From contig CM119268.1 in the NCBI GenBank assembly GCA_051294375.1, positions 5,140,759-5,204,758 on the forward strand: a DNA stretch of 64,000 nt, read 5' to 3'. This document shows positions 22,921 to 33,334 of this stretch, one piece after another. This stretch comes from Paraspadella gotoi (taxonomy: Eukaryota; Chaetognatha). The notes under the pieces were generated by a model. The model did not search any database, was not told where the DNA came from, and saw nothing but the letters and a program-made list of their open reading frames with translations. Numbering within the stretch: the first letter of the stretch is position 1; the number at the start of each line of letters is the position of its first letter. A program made the position numbers and the translations under genes.

Positions 22921-23053
22921 AGTTTGAAGCGAGGCGCTTTTAAATGGAGAGCGTTGACAAATGAGGTCGCCGTGCTGGGGAAGGGGGGGCGTTTAAAGGG
23001 ATGTTCTTCAACAGGAGTTGATGTTGTTGAACGATGCGAGGAATGAATGAGAA

Positions 23054-23055
23054 AT

Positions 23056-23088
<33 letters not shown>

Positions 23089-23090
23089 TA
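23054..23090 (+). repeat. (GAC)n triplet tract
   Basis: About 12 GAC triplets near the 3' end of intron 2. Confidence 0.9.
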
Positions 23091-23467
23091 GAGACGTTCC
23101 TCAACAAATTACTTGTTGTGTCGGTATTTACCCAAAAAAAAGAGAGAATTGTGTTGTTGTTATGTTCTTTGAGCCTTTAAAGAAGAGTCATCTCTTTTGT
23201 CAAAAGTTGATTGGTTCTGCTTCCCCTTATTGTCAGTAGTGATTGGTTCTCCTTTCAAAGGACGTCAGGGTTAATAGTTTTTAGGAAGCAAGTGTTTTTA
23301 TACATTGGTTTAATTTATTTTTAATATGACTAAAGTTTATCACTTTGCTATATTTATTTCTGTTTTATCTTTTTTCTTTCCTCTCTTTCCTCCCCCCTAT
23401 TCTTCTTTTTCCTTTCTTTCTTTGCCCTCTTCCACCATTTCACAAAGATTCACCTTTTTACCCACAG

Positions 23468-23629
23468 CGTCACCAGTGACCTCCTCCTCCTCCTTCTCCT
23501 CCTCCTCCTCGTCCTCCTCCGGCGATGACATCCCCAACTGTTCGTCGCTCGAACTTCGATGTCGCGAGGACGACGACTGCAGAGGAAGACTCGACGACTA
23601 TATCTATGGATGTGCCGAGGATGTGGAAG
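23468..23629 (+). CDS. GFR-alpha/GAS1-like receptor, exon 3 (start of second cysteine domain), intact copy
   Basis: A CCCACAG acceptor and GAAG|GTGAGA donor enclose 162 bases, entering and leaving in phase 1. The frame gives a Ser-rich linker (TCC repeat), then GDDIPNCSSLELRC, EDDDCRGRL and YIYGCAEDVE. The spacing CxxxxxxC-xxxxx-C-C matches the first four cysteines of a GDNF/GAS1 domain, as in exon 2. The domain continues in exons 4 and 5. A duplicate at 28678-28833 has lost this cysteine frame. Confidence 0.7.
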
Positions 23630-23631
23630 GT

Positions 23632-23632
<1 letters not shown>

Positions 23633-23718
<86 letters not shown>
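23633..23718 (+). repeat. (GA)n tract in intron 3
   Basis: The GA repeat begins directly at the exon 3 donor and fills most of the 150-bp intron. Confidence 0.95.
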
Positions 23719-23719
<1 letters not shown>

Positions 23720-23781
23720 ATATTAAAATTACACACACCCGTTTCAAACTTATCTATTGACTGACTCTTCTCCAACCCAAG

Positions 23782-23931
23782 GGAAATGTCTTCGCTCATC
23801 GCGCCGAGGCCTGCGAATATCCGCTCATCGGTCTCCTTGGAACGATACTCACCTCGGAATGCACCCTGCGACGACGACGACGACAAACGACGACGCGCGC
23901 AGGGGAATCAACATCTGACAGACGACGTCAG
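23782..23931 (+). CDS. GFR-alpha/GAS1-like receptor, exon 4, first copy (with base-level defects)
   Basis: From a CCCAAG acceptor to a GTCAG|GTAGAA donor. The frame reads GNVFAHRAEACEYPLIGLLG, then TSEC, the fifth and sixth domain-2 cysteines. An extra C just after TGCACC then breaks the frame, where the second copy at 27988 reads SECTCDDDD. An extra G at the acceptor (AAGGG; AAGG in the third copy) also puts the junction one base out. An Asp-rich GAC run follows. I take these as sequence errors rather than a dead gene, because each defect is absent from another copy. Confidence 0.55.
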
Positions 23932-24019
23932 GTAGAAACGGACGCTTGTCCTTGGAACGGGTCGTTCAACTCAGTTCGTCTGAATGTCCAAGACGGCGCT
24001 TTCTTCATTTTAGACAGAG

Positions 24020-24028
24020 ACGGAGAGC

Positions 24029-24115
<87 letters not shown>

Positions 24116-24178
24116 GAGAGCGAGAGAGAGAGAGAGAGGAGAGAGAGAGAAGGAGAGAGAGAGAGAGAGAGAGAAATG
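24020..24178 (+). repeat. (GA)n tract
   Basis: About 155 bases of GA with GCGA interruptions. The corresponding tract of the second copy contains the 29547-29571 gap. Confidence 0.95.
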
Positions 24179-24179
24179 A

Positions 24180-25136
24180 GAGGCCTGAAAATGGAAAAAA
24201 TAAAATAAGGAAAAAAAAAGAAACTAAAGGCAAAGAGAATGAGAAGAAAAGATATGAAGAAAGATGTCAGAAATGATAATGACAAAGGAATTAAGGAATA
24301 AAGAAAAAGAATAAAAGATCAAATAGCAAGCAAATTCGAAAGGATATCAGTTTCTTATCTCATTGGATTACATGATATGATATCGGATGTCGGAAACTTC
24401 GGAGAGCGAGCGTCTTCCTCCGTTTTAGCTTTTATAGTTTATACTATAAATGTATTATTACAACTACTACGGCTACTACTGAATATGTAGCTTTTTCAGT
24501 ATCAGTGGTTTGTTTGAAATCCGTTAACATTGTAAAAATTATCATGCTTTCTTTCACGAGTCTTATTGTGCAGAATACCGGTTCAACTCATATAATTATT
24601 TTTTGTAACGACCTCCAAACTAGTTAGAACATTCAACCTCATTTTCCAGGAAAATTCATTGCAATGGTCGCGTTTTACAGTTAACAGTTGACAGTTAGTT
24701 CTGTGCAGTTTACAAGTTTACCAACAACATTCTTTGACAGTTGAATCTTCGTGTATACGTAATATTTACGACATGAAAACAATTTTAAATATTGTTTTAC
24801 ATCTCGCCCCCTTTTTTTCACTCATTTTGGCTGACTTATGTATATGTATGGATGATTTGTTTGTTTTCTGTACTGAATCAACCTTGTTGCATTCGAATAA
24901 AGCGCTTTATAACATGCTTCTTCGTAAATTCGTAATCTGATTAAATCATTAAACTTATTCACTCAAATGCGACTCGTAATTTTATTTATCTCCCTCTCTC
25001 TCTTTTTCTTTCTTTCTCTCTTTCTCTCTTTCTCTCTCTCTCTCTCATCTTCTCTCTCTCTCTCTCTCTGTGAATTAAAATTTATAATAGTATTGTTTAT
25101 GTTGTACTAATATACATCAACTCTCTTCTCTCTCGT

Positions 25137-25176
<40 letters not shown>

Positions 25177-25343
25177 GTCTCACGTCCTCTCTCTCTCTCT
25201 CTCTCTCTCCACCTTGTCTTCCAATCGTGCCTGTGCAACTGAAAGACATTCCTTAGCTAATTGAGTAAAAAATAGGGAGAGTCACGCAGTAGCAATTTCA
25301 ACACGTTGCTTCCGCCTTTGTTCTGTCTCGTCTCCGACTCTTC

Positions 25344-25389
<46 letters not shown>

Positions 25390-26099
25390 ATCTCTCTCTC
25401 TCTCTCTCCTCTCTCCTCTCTCCTCTCTCTCTCTCTCGTTTTCTAATGAGACCTCCCGTTTCGTTCTTCTCTCTTTCTTCTTCAATAATTTAACAATAAA
25501 CTTTTCATCTCGGTGTTTTATCATTCACAAGCATTTGTCACTTCCGCGTTTTTCATCCCACCCAACTGAATTTTGGCAAGATCGCGTTTTAATTTTTTTA
25601 ATAAATGTTTTTTTTAAAAGTAACAGGATGCTTCTATATCTATAAATTATAATAATAGTTTCGTTTGGCGTTGCTATCTTCCACCAATTGTTCCCAGAAG
25701 AAATCAACTGTCAAAATGATCTTTGTGGTTGAAAATTACAAAATAAAGTTGGTTAACATCTCGATTATATTTTTTTAAAACTATGAAATAGCCTTGTCAT
25801 ATAGATCCAAGACTATCTACCCAAAAGGTCATTGGTCAAAGGTCAAAGGTCATGAAGACTAAAAATAAAGGTCGAGACTCCTGGTGACATGACCCTTGAT
25901 GAACCTGGAAAAGAAAATGTTTAATTCTCGTCTTTCTTCTCGGATCTCGACAAGCGAAATATTAGAATTCGTTACGGAGGTTACTTTAATTTCTATGAAA
26001 TGAAATACTGAAGACCACACTTCCCACCTCCTTCTCTACCTGTCCTCCTCCCTCCTCCTGCTCCTCCTCCTTCTCCTCCTCCTCCCTCTCTTTACTTAG
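24180..26099. other. Intron 4 of the receptor gene, first copy
   Basis: AT-rich intron sequence with (CT)n tracts at about 24991-25070, 25120-25210 and 25345-25440, ending in a CTCCTC polypyrimidine tract. It aligns with 29592-31163 at high identity with scattered 1-2-base indels. The (CT)n segments differ much more in length. No gene of its own. Confidence 0.7.
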
Positions 26100-26380
26100 A
26101 TGCGTCCACGCCCAGACTCGGCGTCGCCAATAATTCTTGTGCATCTCGGAACGAAACTCGATTTATCATTTAGCGACGCAAAATCTCAAGGAAGTGGTGG
26201 AGCGGTTTTTGTCTCTCCGCCAATCGAGAGGCGGTCTAACCGACGCCACCAACGAGTTCCACGGTGGATGGCGTGGTGGTGGCGGCGGAGCGGGCGGAGG
26301 CGGCGGCGGAGGCGGTGGTGGCGGGGTGACTGCGGTCAAGAAAAGAAACGCGGGTGAAACGGGCGGCCGCTAAATTTCAG
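26100..26380 (+). pseudogene. Receptor exon 5, first copy (frameshifted duplicate)
   Basis: Matches 31164-31437 almost base for base but is 281 rather than 274 bases long. Single-base insertions, for example in the segments around 26133, 26149 and 26229, split the frame. The acceptor TTACTTAG and donor CAG|GTAAAA are retained. Probably an error-bearing or allelic version of the same exon. Confidence 0.6.
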
Positions 26381-26407
26381 GTAAAAATTCGTTGATAAAT
26401 AAACATT

Positions 26408-26411
<4 letters not shown>

Positions 26412-26463
<52 letters not shown>

Positions 26464-26465
26464 TA

Positions 26466-26500
<35 letters not shown>

Positions 26501-26505
26501 CATTA
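26412..26505 (+). repeat. (TTA)n trinucleotide tract
   Basis: TTA repeats in the intron between exons 5 and 6, first copy. The second copy is at about 31468-31562. Confidence 0.95.
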
Positions 26506-26550
26506 ATATTAATTAATATTAATTAATATTAATTAATCCACCCTCCACAG

Positions 26551-27286
26551 CAGTCTTGGGACGCCAACGACTAAATGCCGGTTCTCCTCCCGGATCGTCC
26601 TCTTCCTCTTCCATCCCCTCCTCCTCTTCCTCCTCCCATTCCCACCCCTCCCCCCGCTCCTCTTCCCCGCTGTCCTTCAGCCACTCCAGCCGCGGCCTAC
26701 CTCCCCTCCTCTCTCTCCCTCTTTCCTTCCTCCTCCCTCCCTCTCAGTTTTACTCCACCCTCTATCGCGGCCAGAGTCTGTCCGCGTCTACGGACTCGGC
26801 GCGTCCGGCTTGCTCCAGAGAATGCCGCTGCAGAGAAGACGCGGCCGCCGCTCCCGCCGTTCCAGCCGCGGCCGAGAGACTTCGCGGCTGGACCTGCCTG
26901 CCCCCAGTGTGCCTTCCCGTCAAGTCCTGCGTGTGAACGACGTCGCCACGCCACTTCCGGTCGGCGATTCGAAAACGGGGATGAAGTGCCGACGGACGCA
27001 GGAACTCTCTGGCCGCTGCGCCGTCGGACGGATCGTCTGCGCTTAAAACCGGAAACGGCGAAACCCGAGGGACGAACGACGACGAACGACGAGGACGAGA
27101 CGAGGGGTCCCCGAGTTCGATCCCCGTCTTCGAGAGGAATAGTCCTTCATCTCGGTACAGTCGAATCGAAAGAGGAAAATCTCATGAAGAAATTCCAACC
27201 CAAGATTTCTCTTTGACGACGCTGCAGGAGAAGCTGCAGTGGCTGCTGGACAGCGTCGCACGGACGGTGTTCGCTTGTTCGGACAA
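26551..27286 (+). pseudogene. Receptor exon 6, first copy (frameshifted duplicate)
   Basis: Aligns along its whole length with 31612-32324 but is 23 bases longer because of many small insertions (start CAGTCTTGGG versus CTCTGGG; GCGCTTAAAACC versus GCGCTAAACC). Fragments of the correct protein appear in different frames, including SARPACSRECRCRED. Not independently functional as written. Confidence 0.6.
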
Positions 27287-27789
27287 GTGGGTTGATTGGG
27301 GGAATATTTTGTGTTTTTTTTAAATGATTCTGATAGAGCTTAAATAGTAAAAAAGCAAAAATGTAATAACAACTTTTAAAAACTTTGAGTTTTATTGCTG
27401 AAAATTAGAAAAAATTACTAAAAATCATCGGATGATGATGATGATGATGATTTTTTACTTTGTTTAAACAATTTTTCATAAGCTATTTAAAATCTACTGC
27501 TTTTAAAAATATATAAAATTCCCCGCCAAAAAATTTGACTTTTTTACCTATAAAAAAATATTTAAAAAAAATTTACTAATCTGCTTCAAGCCATTTTAGA
27601 CAATTTTGGTCCATTGAAAGTTTTCTCCAGAAATGTATGAAGTTTCATTTGGGAAGGTTCCCAAGTCCAACTTCTGACCCACCCCATTGACAAAGTTTGG
27701 CCCTTACTCACCGTCACGCTAGTCCACTTGAATGCTCTCTTTAATTTATTTTAAAGTTAACTTACTCCCACCTCACTAATTAACTTTCG

Positions 27790-27878
27790 GCTTCGGTGTC
27801 AAATCGTGATCGTCCCCCGACGATCTCGGACAATCTCGAGTTCGTCGTCAAGGCTTTGCGACCGATCTTCAAGTCGAC
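27790..27878 (+). pseudogene. Receptor exon 7, first copy, truncated by a gap
   Basis: Matches the start of 32809-32981. The acceptor lacks one base (TTTCGG versus TTTCAGG), and the sequence stops at the 25-N gap after CTTCAAGTCGA. Confidence 0.6.
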
Positions 27879-27903
27879 NNNNNNNNNNNNNNNNNNNNNN
27901 NNN
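27879..27903. other. 25-N scaffold gap at a duplicated junction
   Basis: A fixed-size gap joining the end of the first gene copy (inside exon 7) to a fragment starting in the (GA)n of intron 3. This order makes no sense for one transcript and marks a contig join. Confidence 0.9.
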
Positions 27904-27987
27904 AGAGAGAGAGAGAGAGAGAGAGAGAGAGCTATATTTAAATACACCGTTTCAAACTTATCTATTGACTGACTCTCCCAACCCAAG

Positions 27988-28132
27988 GGAAATGTCTTCG
28001 CTCCTCGCCCGAGGCCTGCGAATATCCGCTCATCGGTCTCCTTGGAACGATACTCACCTCGGAATGCACCTGCGACGACGACGACGACAACGACGACGCG
28101 CGCAGGGGAATCACATCTGACAGCGACGTCAG
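27988..28132 (+). pseudogene. Receptor exon 4, second copy
   Basis: The third domain-2 block with the intact SECTCDDDD ending, and a final phase (two leftover bases, AG) that matches exon 5. A missing C upstream (CGCCCGAGG versus CGCCCCGAGG) breaks the first part. Useful as the best version of the exon's 3' half. Confidence 0.55.
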
Positions 28133-28239
28133 GTAGAAACGGACGCTTGGTCCTTGGAACGGGTCGTCAACTCAGTTCGTCTGAATGTCAAGCGGCGTTT
28201 CTTCATTTTAAGACAGAAGGAGAGCGAGAGAGAGATACA

Positions 28240-28677
28240 CTTTTTTTTTCAAAGAGAGCATATACTTGGGATCTCTGATTGTTTATGTTTTCTTATTTGA
28301 GCCCTTAAAGAGAAGTTTCATCATTCTTTTATTGTGTCAAAAGTTGATTAGGATATGGCTATTCCCGCTATTATCTTGTTTAATAATTGATTTACGATTG
28401 CGGTTCTTCCCTTTCAAAGGACGTCAGGGTTAATAGTTTTTTAGGAAGCAAGTGTTTTTATTACATTGTTGTTAATTTATTTTAATATGACTAAAGTTTA
28501 TCACTTTGTTGCTATATTTATTTTGCTTTATAGTCTTTTTTTCTTTCCCTCTCTTTCCCCTCCCCTATTCTTCTTTTTTTTTTTCTTTCTTTGCCCTCTT
28601 CCACCATTTCACACAAAAGAGTTCACCGTTTTTACCTTTTTCACAGGTAACCAGTGTAGTTTGCTCTTTTTTTCCAG
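28240..28677 (+). repeat. Second copy of the intron 2 end upstream of exon 3
   Basis: Aligns to about 23160-23467 (shared AGGACGTCAGGGTTAATAGT and ATGACTAAAGTTTATCACTT) with many 1-2-base differences. A 30-base addition lies next to the acceptor. Direct evidence that the block restarts here without a gap. Confidence 0.75.
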
Positions 28678-28833
28678 CGTCACGTGACCTCCCCTCCTCC
28701 TTCTCCGTCTCCTCCTGGTCTCGCTCCGGCGATGACTCCCGTGTTCGGCGCTCGAACTTCGATGTCGCGAGGACGACGACTGCAGAGGAAGACTCGACGA
28801 CTATATCTATGGATGTGCCGAGGGATGTGGAAG
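28678..28833 (+). pseudogene. Receptor exon 3, second copy (cysteine frame lost)
   Basis: Acceptor TTTCCAG and donor GAAG|GTGAGA are kept, but a short deletion where the first copy reads CATCCCCAACTGTTCG shifts the frame through the cysteine region. An extra G near the end restores it. The encoded protein would lack all four cysteines. Confidence 0.55.
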
Positions 28834-28835
28834 GT

Positions 28836-28886
28836 GAGAGAGAGAGAGAGAGGAGAAGAGAGAGAGAGAGAGAGAAGAGAGAAGAG

Positions 28887-28922
<36 letters not shown>
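28836..28922 (+). repeat. (GA)n tract in intron 3, second copy
   Basis: Corresponds to 23633-23718. Confidence 0.9.
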
Positions 28923-28979
28923 CTATATTTAAATACACCGCTTTCAAACTTATCTATTGACTGACTCTCCCAACCCAAG

Positions 28980-29200
28980 GAAATGTCTTCGCTCCTCGCC
29001 CCGAGGCCTGCGAATATCCGCTCATCGGTTCGCCTTGGAAGATACTCCCACGGGCCACTTTCTTACTCGCACACAACGACGATGCCGAGGGAAATGCCCA
29101 AGAAGCTGCGAGGGGAGCGCGGGACGGGAGGAGCGGAGCGGACAGAGGGCAACATTGTACGTACGGCGCGGCAGGGAATCACATCTGCAGCGCACGTCAG
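28980..29200 (+). pseudogene. Receptor exon 4, third copy with a divergent insert
   Basis: The first 60 bases match the other two copies, and here the acceptor reads AAG|GAAATG, giving the correct phase from exon 3. After the ATACTC segment the GAC run is replaced by about 110 bases of unrelated GC-rich sequence. The shared end resumes at GGGAATCACATCTG and GTCAG|GTAGA. The insert explains the 221- versus 145-150-base length. Confidence 0.5.
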
Positions 29201-29229
29201 GTAGAGAGGACGGACGCTTGGTCGTTGGC

Positions 29230-29592
29230 AGACGGCCGGCTGTCGTTTAGGTTTCCACTCAGGATTTTCAGGTTAGTGGTCAGGGTTGCATCTGAATGAG
29301 TCAAAGCGGGCGCTGATTTCGTGAGTAGGTCGTCTTGTTGAGTCGGCCTGCTTAGGTATTTGATTATTTAGGGACAGAGAGGCAGAGAGAGTGAGGGTGG
29401 TCGATATATTGGAGGTTGTGAGAGGTTTTAGTGAATAGTTGTTTAGTGAGAGTGTGAGATCGATGAGAAACGAGAGAAGAGAGGCGAGAAGAGAGAGAGA
29501 GAAGAGAGAGAGAGCCGAGAGAGAGAGAGAGAGCGAGAGAGAGAGANNNNNNNNNNNNNNNNNNNNNNNNNGAGAGAGAGAGAGAGAGAGAA
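29230..29592 (+). other. Copy-specific intron segment, (GA)n and 25-N gap
   Basis: 29230-29440 has no counterpart in the first copy (around 23960-24020). It is followed by (GA)n with the 29547-29571 gap, after which the sequence rejoins the 24173 region. Confidence 0.6.
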
Positions 29593-30405
29593 ATGAGAGG
29601 CCTGAAAATGGAAAAAATAAAATAAAGGAAAAAAAGAAGAAACTAAAGGCAAAGAGAATGAGAAGAAAAGATATGAAGAAAGATGTCAGAAATGATAATG
29701 ACAAAGGAATTAAGGAATTAAAGAAAAAGAATAAAAGATCAAATAGCAAGCAAATTCGAAAGGATATCAGTTTCTTATCTCATTGGATTACATGATATGA
29801 TATCGGATGTCGGAACTTCGGAGAGCGAGCGTCTTCCTCCGTTTTAGCTTTTATAGTTTATACTATAAATGTATTATTACAACTACTACGGCTACTACTG
29901 AATATGTAGCTTTTCAGTATCAGTGGTTTGTTTGAAATCCGTTAACATTGTAAAAATTATCATGCTTCTTTCACGAGTCTTATTGTCAGAATACCGGTTC
30001 ACTCATATAATTATTTTTTGTAACGACCTCCAAAACTAGTACATTCAAACTCATTTTCCAGGAAAATTCATTGCAATGGTCGCGTTTTACAGTTAACAGT
30101 TGACAGTTAGTTCTGTCGACAGTTTACAGTTTACCAACAACATTCTTTGACAGTTGAATCTTCGTTATACGTAATATTTACGACATGAAAACAATTTTAA
30201 ATATTGTTTTACATCTCGCCCCCTTTTTTTCACTCATTTTGCTGACTTATGTAATATGTATGGATGATTTGTTTGTTTTCTGTACTGAATCAACCTTGTT
30301 GCATTCGAATAAAGCGCTTATAACATGCTTCTCGTAAATTCGTAATCTGATTAAAATCATTAACTTATTCACTCAATGCGACTCGTAATTTTTATTTATC
30401 TCCCT

Positions 30406-30430
30406 CTCTCTCTTTCTCTTTCTTTCTCTC

Positions 30431-30527
<97 letters not shown>
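30406..30527. repeat. (CT)n tract
   Basis: A CT tract including about 95 pure bases. In the first copy the equivalent interval (24991-25440) is about 330 bases longer and contains unique sequence, so it is collapsed here or expanded there. Confidence 0.9.
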
Positions 30528-30529
<2 letters not shown>

Positions 30530-31163
30530 TCTAATGAGACCTCCGTTTCGTTCTTTCTCTCTTTCTTCCAATAATTTAACAATAAACTTTTCACTCGGTG
30601 TTTTATCATTCACAACATTTGTCACTTCCCGTTTTTCATCCCACCCAACTGAATTTTGGCAAGATCGCGTTTAATTTTTTTTAATAAATGTTTTTTTAAG
30701 TAACAGGATGCTCTATATCTATAAATTATAATATAGTTTCGTTTGGCGTTGCTATCTTCCACCAATTGTTCCCAGAAGAAATCAACTGTCAAAATGATCT
30801 TTGTGGTTGAAAATTACAAAATAAAGTTGGTTAACATCTCGATTATATTTTTTAAAACTATGAAATAGCCTTGTCATTATAGATCCAAGACTATCTACCA
30901 AAAGGTCATTGGTCAAAGGTCAAAGGTCATGAGACTAAAAATAAAGGTCGAGACTCCTGGTGACACCTTGATGAACCTGGAAAAGAAAATGTTAATTCTC
31001 TTTCTCTTCTCGATCTCGACAAGCGAAATATTAGAAATTCGTTACGGACTTAATTTCTATGAAATGAAATACTGAAGACCACACTTCCCACCTCCTTCTC
31101 TACCTGTCCTCCTCCTCCTCCTGCTCCTCCTCCTTCTCCTCCTCCCTCCCTCTCTTTACTTAG

Positions 31164-31437
31164 ATGCGTCCACGCCCAGACTCGCGTCGCCAATAATTCT
31201 TGTGCATCTCGAACGAAACTCGATTATCATTTAGCGACGCAAAATCTCAAGGAAGTGGTGGAGCGGTTTTTGTCTCCCGCCAATCGAGAGGCGGTCTACC
31301 GACGCCACCAACGAGTTCACGGTGGATGGCGTGGTGGTGGCGGCGGAGGCGGCGGAGGCGGCGGCGGAGGCGGTGGTGGCGGGGTGACTGCGGTCAAGAA
31401 AAGAAACGCGGGTGAAACGGCGGCCGCTAAATTTCAG
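31164..31437 (+). CDS. GFR-alpha/GAS1-like receptor, exon 5, intact copy (end of second domain, poly-Gly)
   Basis: TTACTTAG acceptor and TTTCAG|GTAAAA donor. Two bases carried from exon 4 plus 274 gives whole codons, so it exits in phase 0. The frame begins R-CVHAQTRVANNSCASRTK, providing the last two cysteines of domain 2. It continues DYHLATQNLKEVVERFL and NREAVYRRHQ, then about 17 Gly encoded by GGC/GGA triplets, and VTAVKKRNAGETAAAKFQ. Compared with exon 2, domain 2 has nine rather than ten cysteines and an acidic insertion between the CxC and the last pair. The poly-Gly tract is a coding microsatellite. Confidence 0.7.
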
Positions 31438-31464
31438 GTAAAAATTCGTTGATAAATAAACATT

Positions 31465-31467
<3 letters not shown>

Positions 31468-31562
<95 letters not shown>
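31468..31562 (+). repeat. (TTA)n trinucleotide tract
   Basis: Second copy of the exon 5-6 intron microsatellite. Uninterrupted here, whereas the copy at 26412-26505 is interrupted. Confidence 0.95.
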
Positions 31563-31563
<1 letters not shown>

Positions 31564-31611
31564 CATTAATATTAATTAATATTAATTAATTAATTAATCC
31601 ACCCTCCACAG

Positions 31612-32324
31612 CTCTGGGACGCACGAACTAAATGCGGTTCTCCTCCCGGATCGTCCTCTTCCTCTTCCATCCCCTCCTCCTCTTCCTCCTCCCATTCCAC
31701 CCCCTCCCCCCGCTCCTCTTCCCCCGCTCCTTCAGCCACTCCAGCCGCGGCCTACCTCCCCTCCTCTTCCTCCCTCTTTCCTTCCTCCTCCCTCCCCTCT
31801 CAGTTTTACTCCACCCTCTATCGGCCAGAGTCTGTCCGCGTCTACGACTCGGCGCGTCCGGCTTGCTCCAGAGAATGCCGCTGCAGAGAAGACGCGGCCG
31901 CCGCTCCCGCCGTTCCAGCCGCGGCCGAGACTTCCGGCTGGACCTGCCTGCCCCCAGTGTGCCTTCCCGTCAAGTCCTGCGTGCTGAACGACGTCGCCAC
32001 GCCCACTTCCGGTCGGCGATTCGAAAACGGGGATGAAGTGCCGACGGACGCAGGAACTCTCTGCCGCTGCGCCGTCGGACGGATCGTCTGCGCTAAACCG
32101 GAAACGGCGAAACCCGAGGACGACGACGACGACGACGAGGACGACGAGGGGTCCCGAGTTCGATCCCCGTCTTCGAGAGGAATAGTCCTTCATCTCGGCT
32201 ACAGTCGAATCGAAAGAGGAAATCTCATGAAGAATTCCACCCAAGATTTCTCTTTGACGACGCTGCAGGAGAAGCTGCAGTGGCTGCTGGACAGCGTCGC
32301 ACGGACGGTGTTCGCTTCGGACAA
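31612..32324 (+). CDS. GFR-alpha/GAS1-like receptor, exon 6, intact copy (Ser-rich linker and third cysteine module)
   Basis: CCACAG acceptor, phase 0 entry, and a 713-base open frame to a CAA|GTGGGT donor leaving two bases. Contents in order: LWDARTKCG, a Ser/Pro-rich linker of about 60 residues from TCC repeats, FYSTLYRPESVRVYDSARPA, CSRECRCRED, a short Ala-rich loop, GWTCLPPVC, PVKSC, GTLCRCAVGRIVC, an acidic run, GIVLHLGYSRIERGNLMK, then FSLTTLQEKLQWLLDSVART. Ten cysteines with two CxC pairs suggest a third GDNF-like or antistasin/VWC-like module, which I cannot name with certainty. Mixed composition over 700 bases in one frame is strong coding evidence. Confidence 0.75.
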
Positions 32325-32460
32325 GTGGGTTGATTGGGGGGATATTTTGTGTTTTTTTAAATGATTCTGATAGAGCTTAAATAGTAAAAAAGCAAAAAAT
32401 GTAATAACAACTTTTTAAAACTTTGATGTTTTATTGCTGAAAATTAGAAAAAATTACTAA

Positions 32461-32490
32461 AATCATCGGATGATGATGATGATGATGATT
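32461..32490 (+). repeat. (GAT)n tract in intron 6
   Basis: A short GATGATGAT run, also present in the first copy near 27430-27452. Confidence 0.9.
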
Positions 32491-32808
32491 TTTTACTTTG
32501 TTTAGACAATTTTTCATAAGCTATTTAAATCTGCTTTTAAAAATATAAAATTCCCCAAAAAATTTGACTTTTTTACCTATAAAAAAATATTTAAAAAAAT
32601 ATTACTAATGCTTCAAGCCATTTTAGACAATTTTGGTCCATTGAAAGTTTTCTCAGAAATGTATGAAGTTTCATTTGGGAAGGTTCCCAAGTCCAACTTC
32701 TGACCCACCCCATTGACAAAGTTTGGCCCTACTCACTCACCTAGTCACTTGATGCTTCTCTTTAATTTATTTTAAAGTTAACTTACTCCCACCTCACTTA
32801 ACTTTCAG

Positions 32809-32981
32809 GCTTCGGTGTCAAATCGTGATCGTCCCCCGACGATACTCGGACAATCTCGAGTTCGTCGTCAAGGCTTTGCGACCGATCTTCAAGTCGAAGC
32901 GGGCCGTCGAAGATGACGGACTGGGATATGGAAGAGCGGAGGAAGAAGAGGAAAAAAGAGAAGACGAATTCGAAGAAATAA
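32809..32981 (+). CDS. GFR-alpha/GAS1-like receptor, exon 7, intact copy
   Basis: TTTCAG acceptor and ATAA|GTAAAG donor. Joined to exon 6 the frame reads ASDK-LRCQIVIVPRRYSDNLE, then FVVKALRPIFKSKRAVEDD and a Glu-rich tail EEEEEKREDEFEE. The first half looks like a compact beta-strand/helix segment and the second half is acidic and charged. It leaves one base that completes Ser at the start of exon 8. The phase agreement on both sides supports the model. Confidence 0.65.
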
Positions 32982-33334
32982 GTAAAGAATTTGGGGAAAA
33001 AAAGGGTTGGATTTTTTTTTTAGTTTTCGTTTTTAGAAAAGATAAGATTCATCGTCTTTATTGGCGAGCGGAAAAAGAATTTTAGTTATTTCATTTAAAC
33101 AGCAGCACATTTCTTAAGACTTCCGGATTTCCCAAAGGCGAAAAAAAGGGAATGTTAGAAACGTCTTGCTGATTAAAAAAATAAATCATGTTAATTTTTA
33201 TAACTATTTTTTTTTGTTGGCAAGTAAAGACGACCAACACAAATACTGCTTCCTTTTATTCCATGACTTTAGTTTATTTATTTTTCTGATAAAGTATTTC
33301 CTCCCAACTCTTTCAAACCTTTTCCCCTTCTCAG

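Noticed and set aside
27095-27135. tRNA T-loop-like GAGTTCGATCCCC
   Set aside because: Lies within receptor exon 6 and lacks the rest of a cloverleaf.
23140-32990. Two tandem paralogous receptor genes
   Set aside because: Neither copy is complete, frameshifts are complementary, introns are near-identical and the junctions are 25-N gaps.
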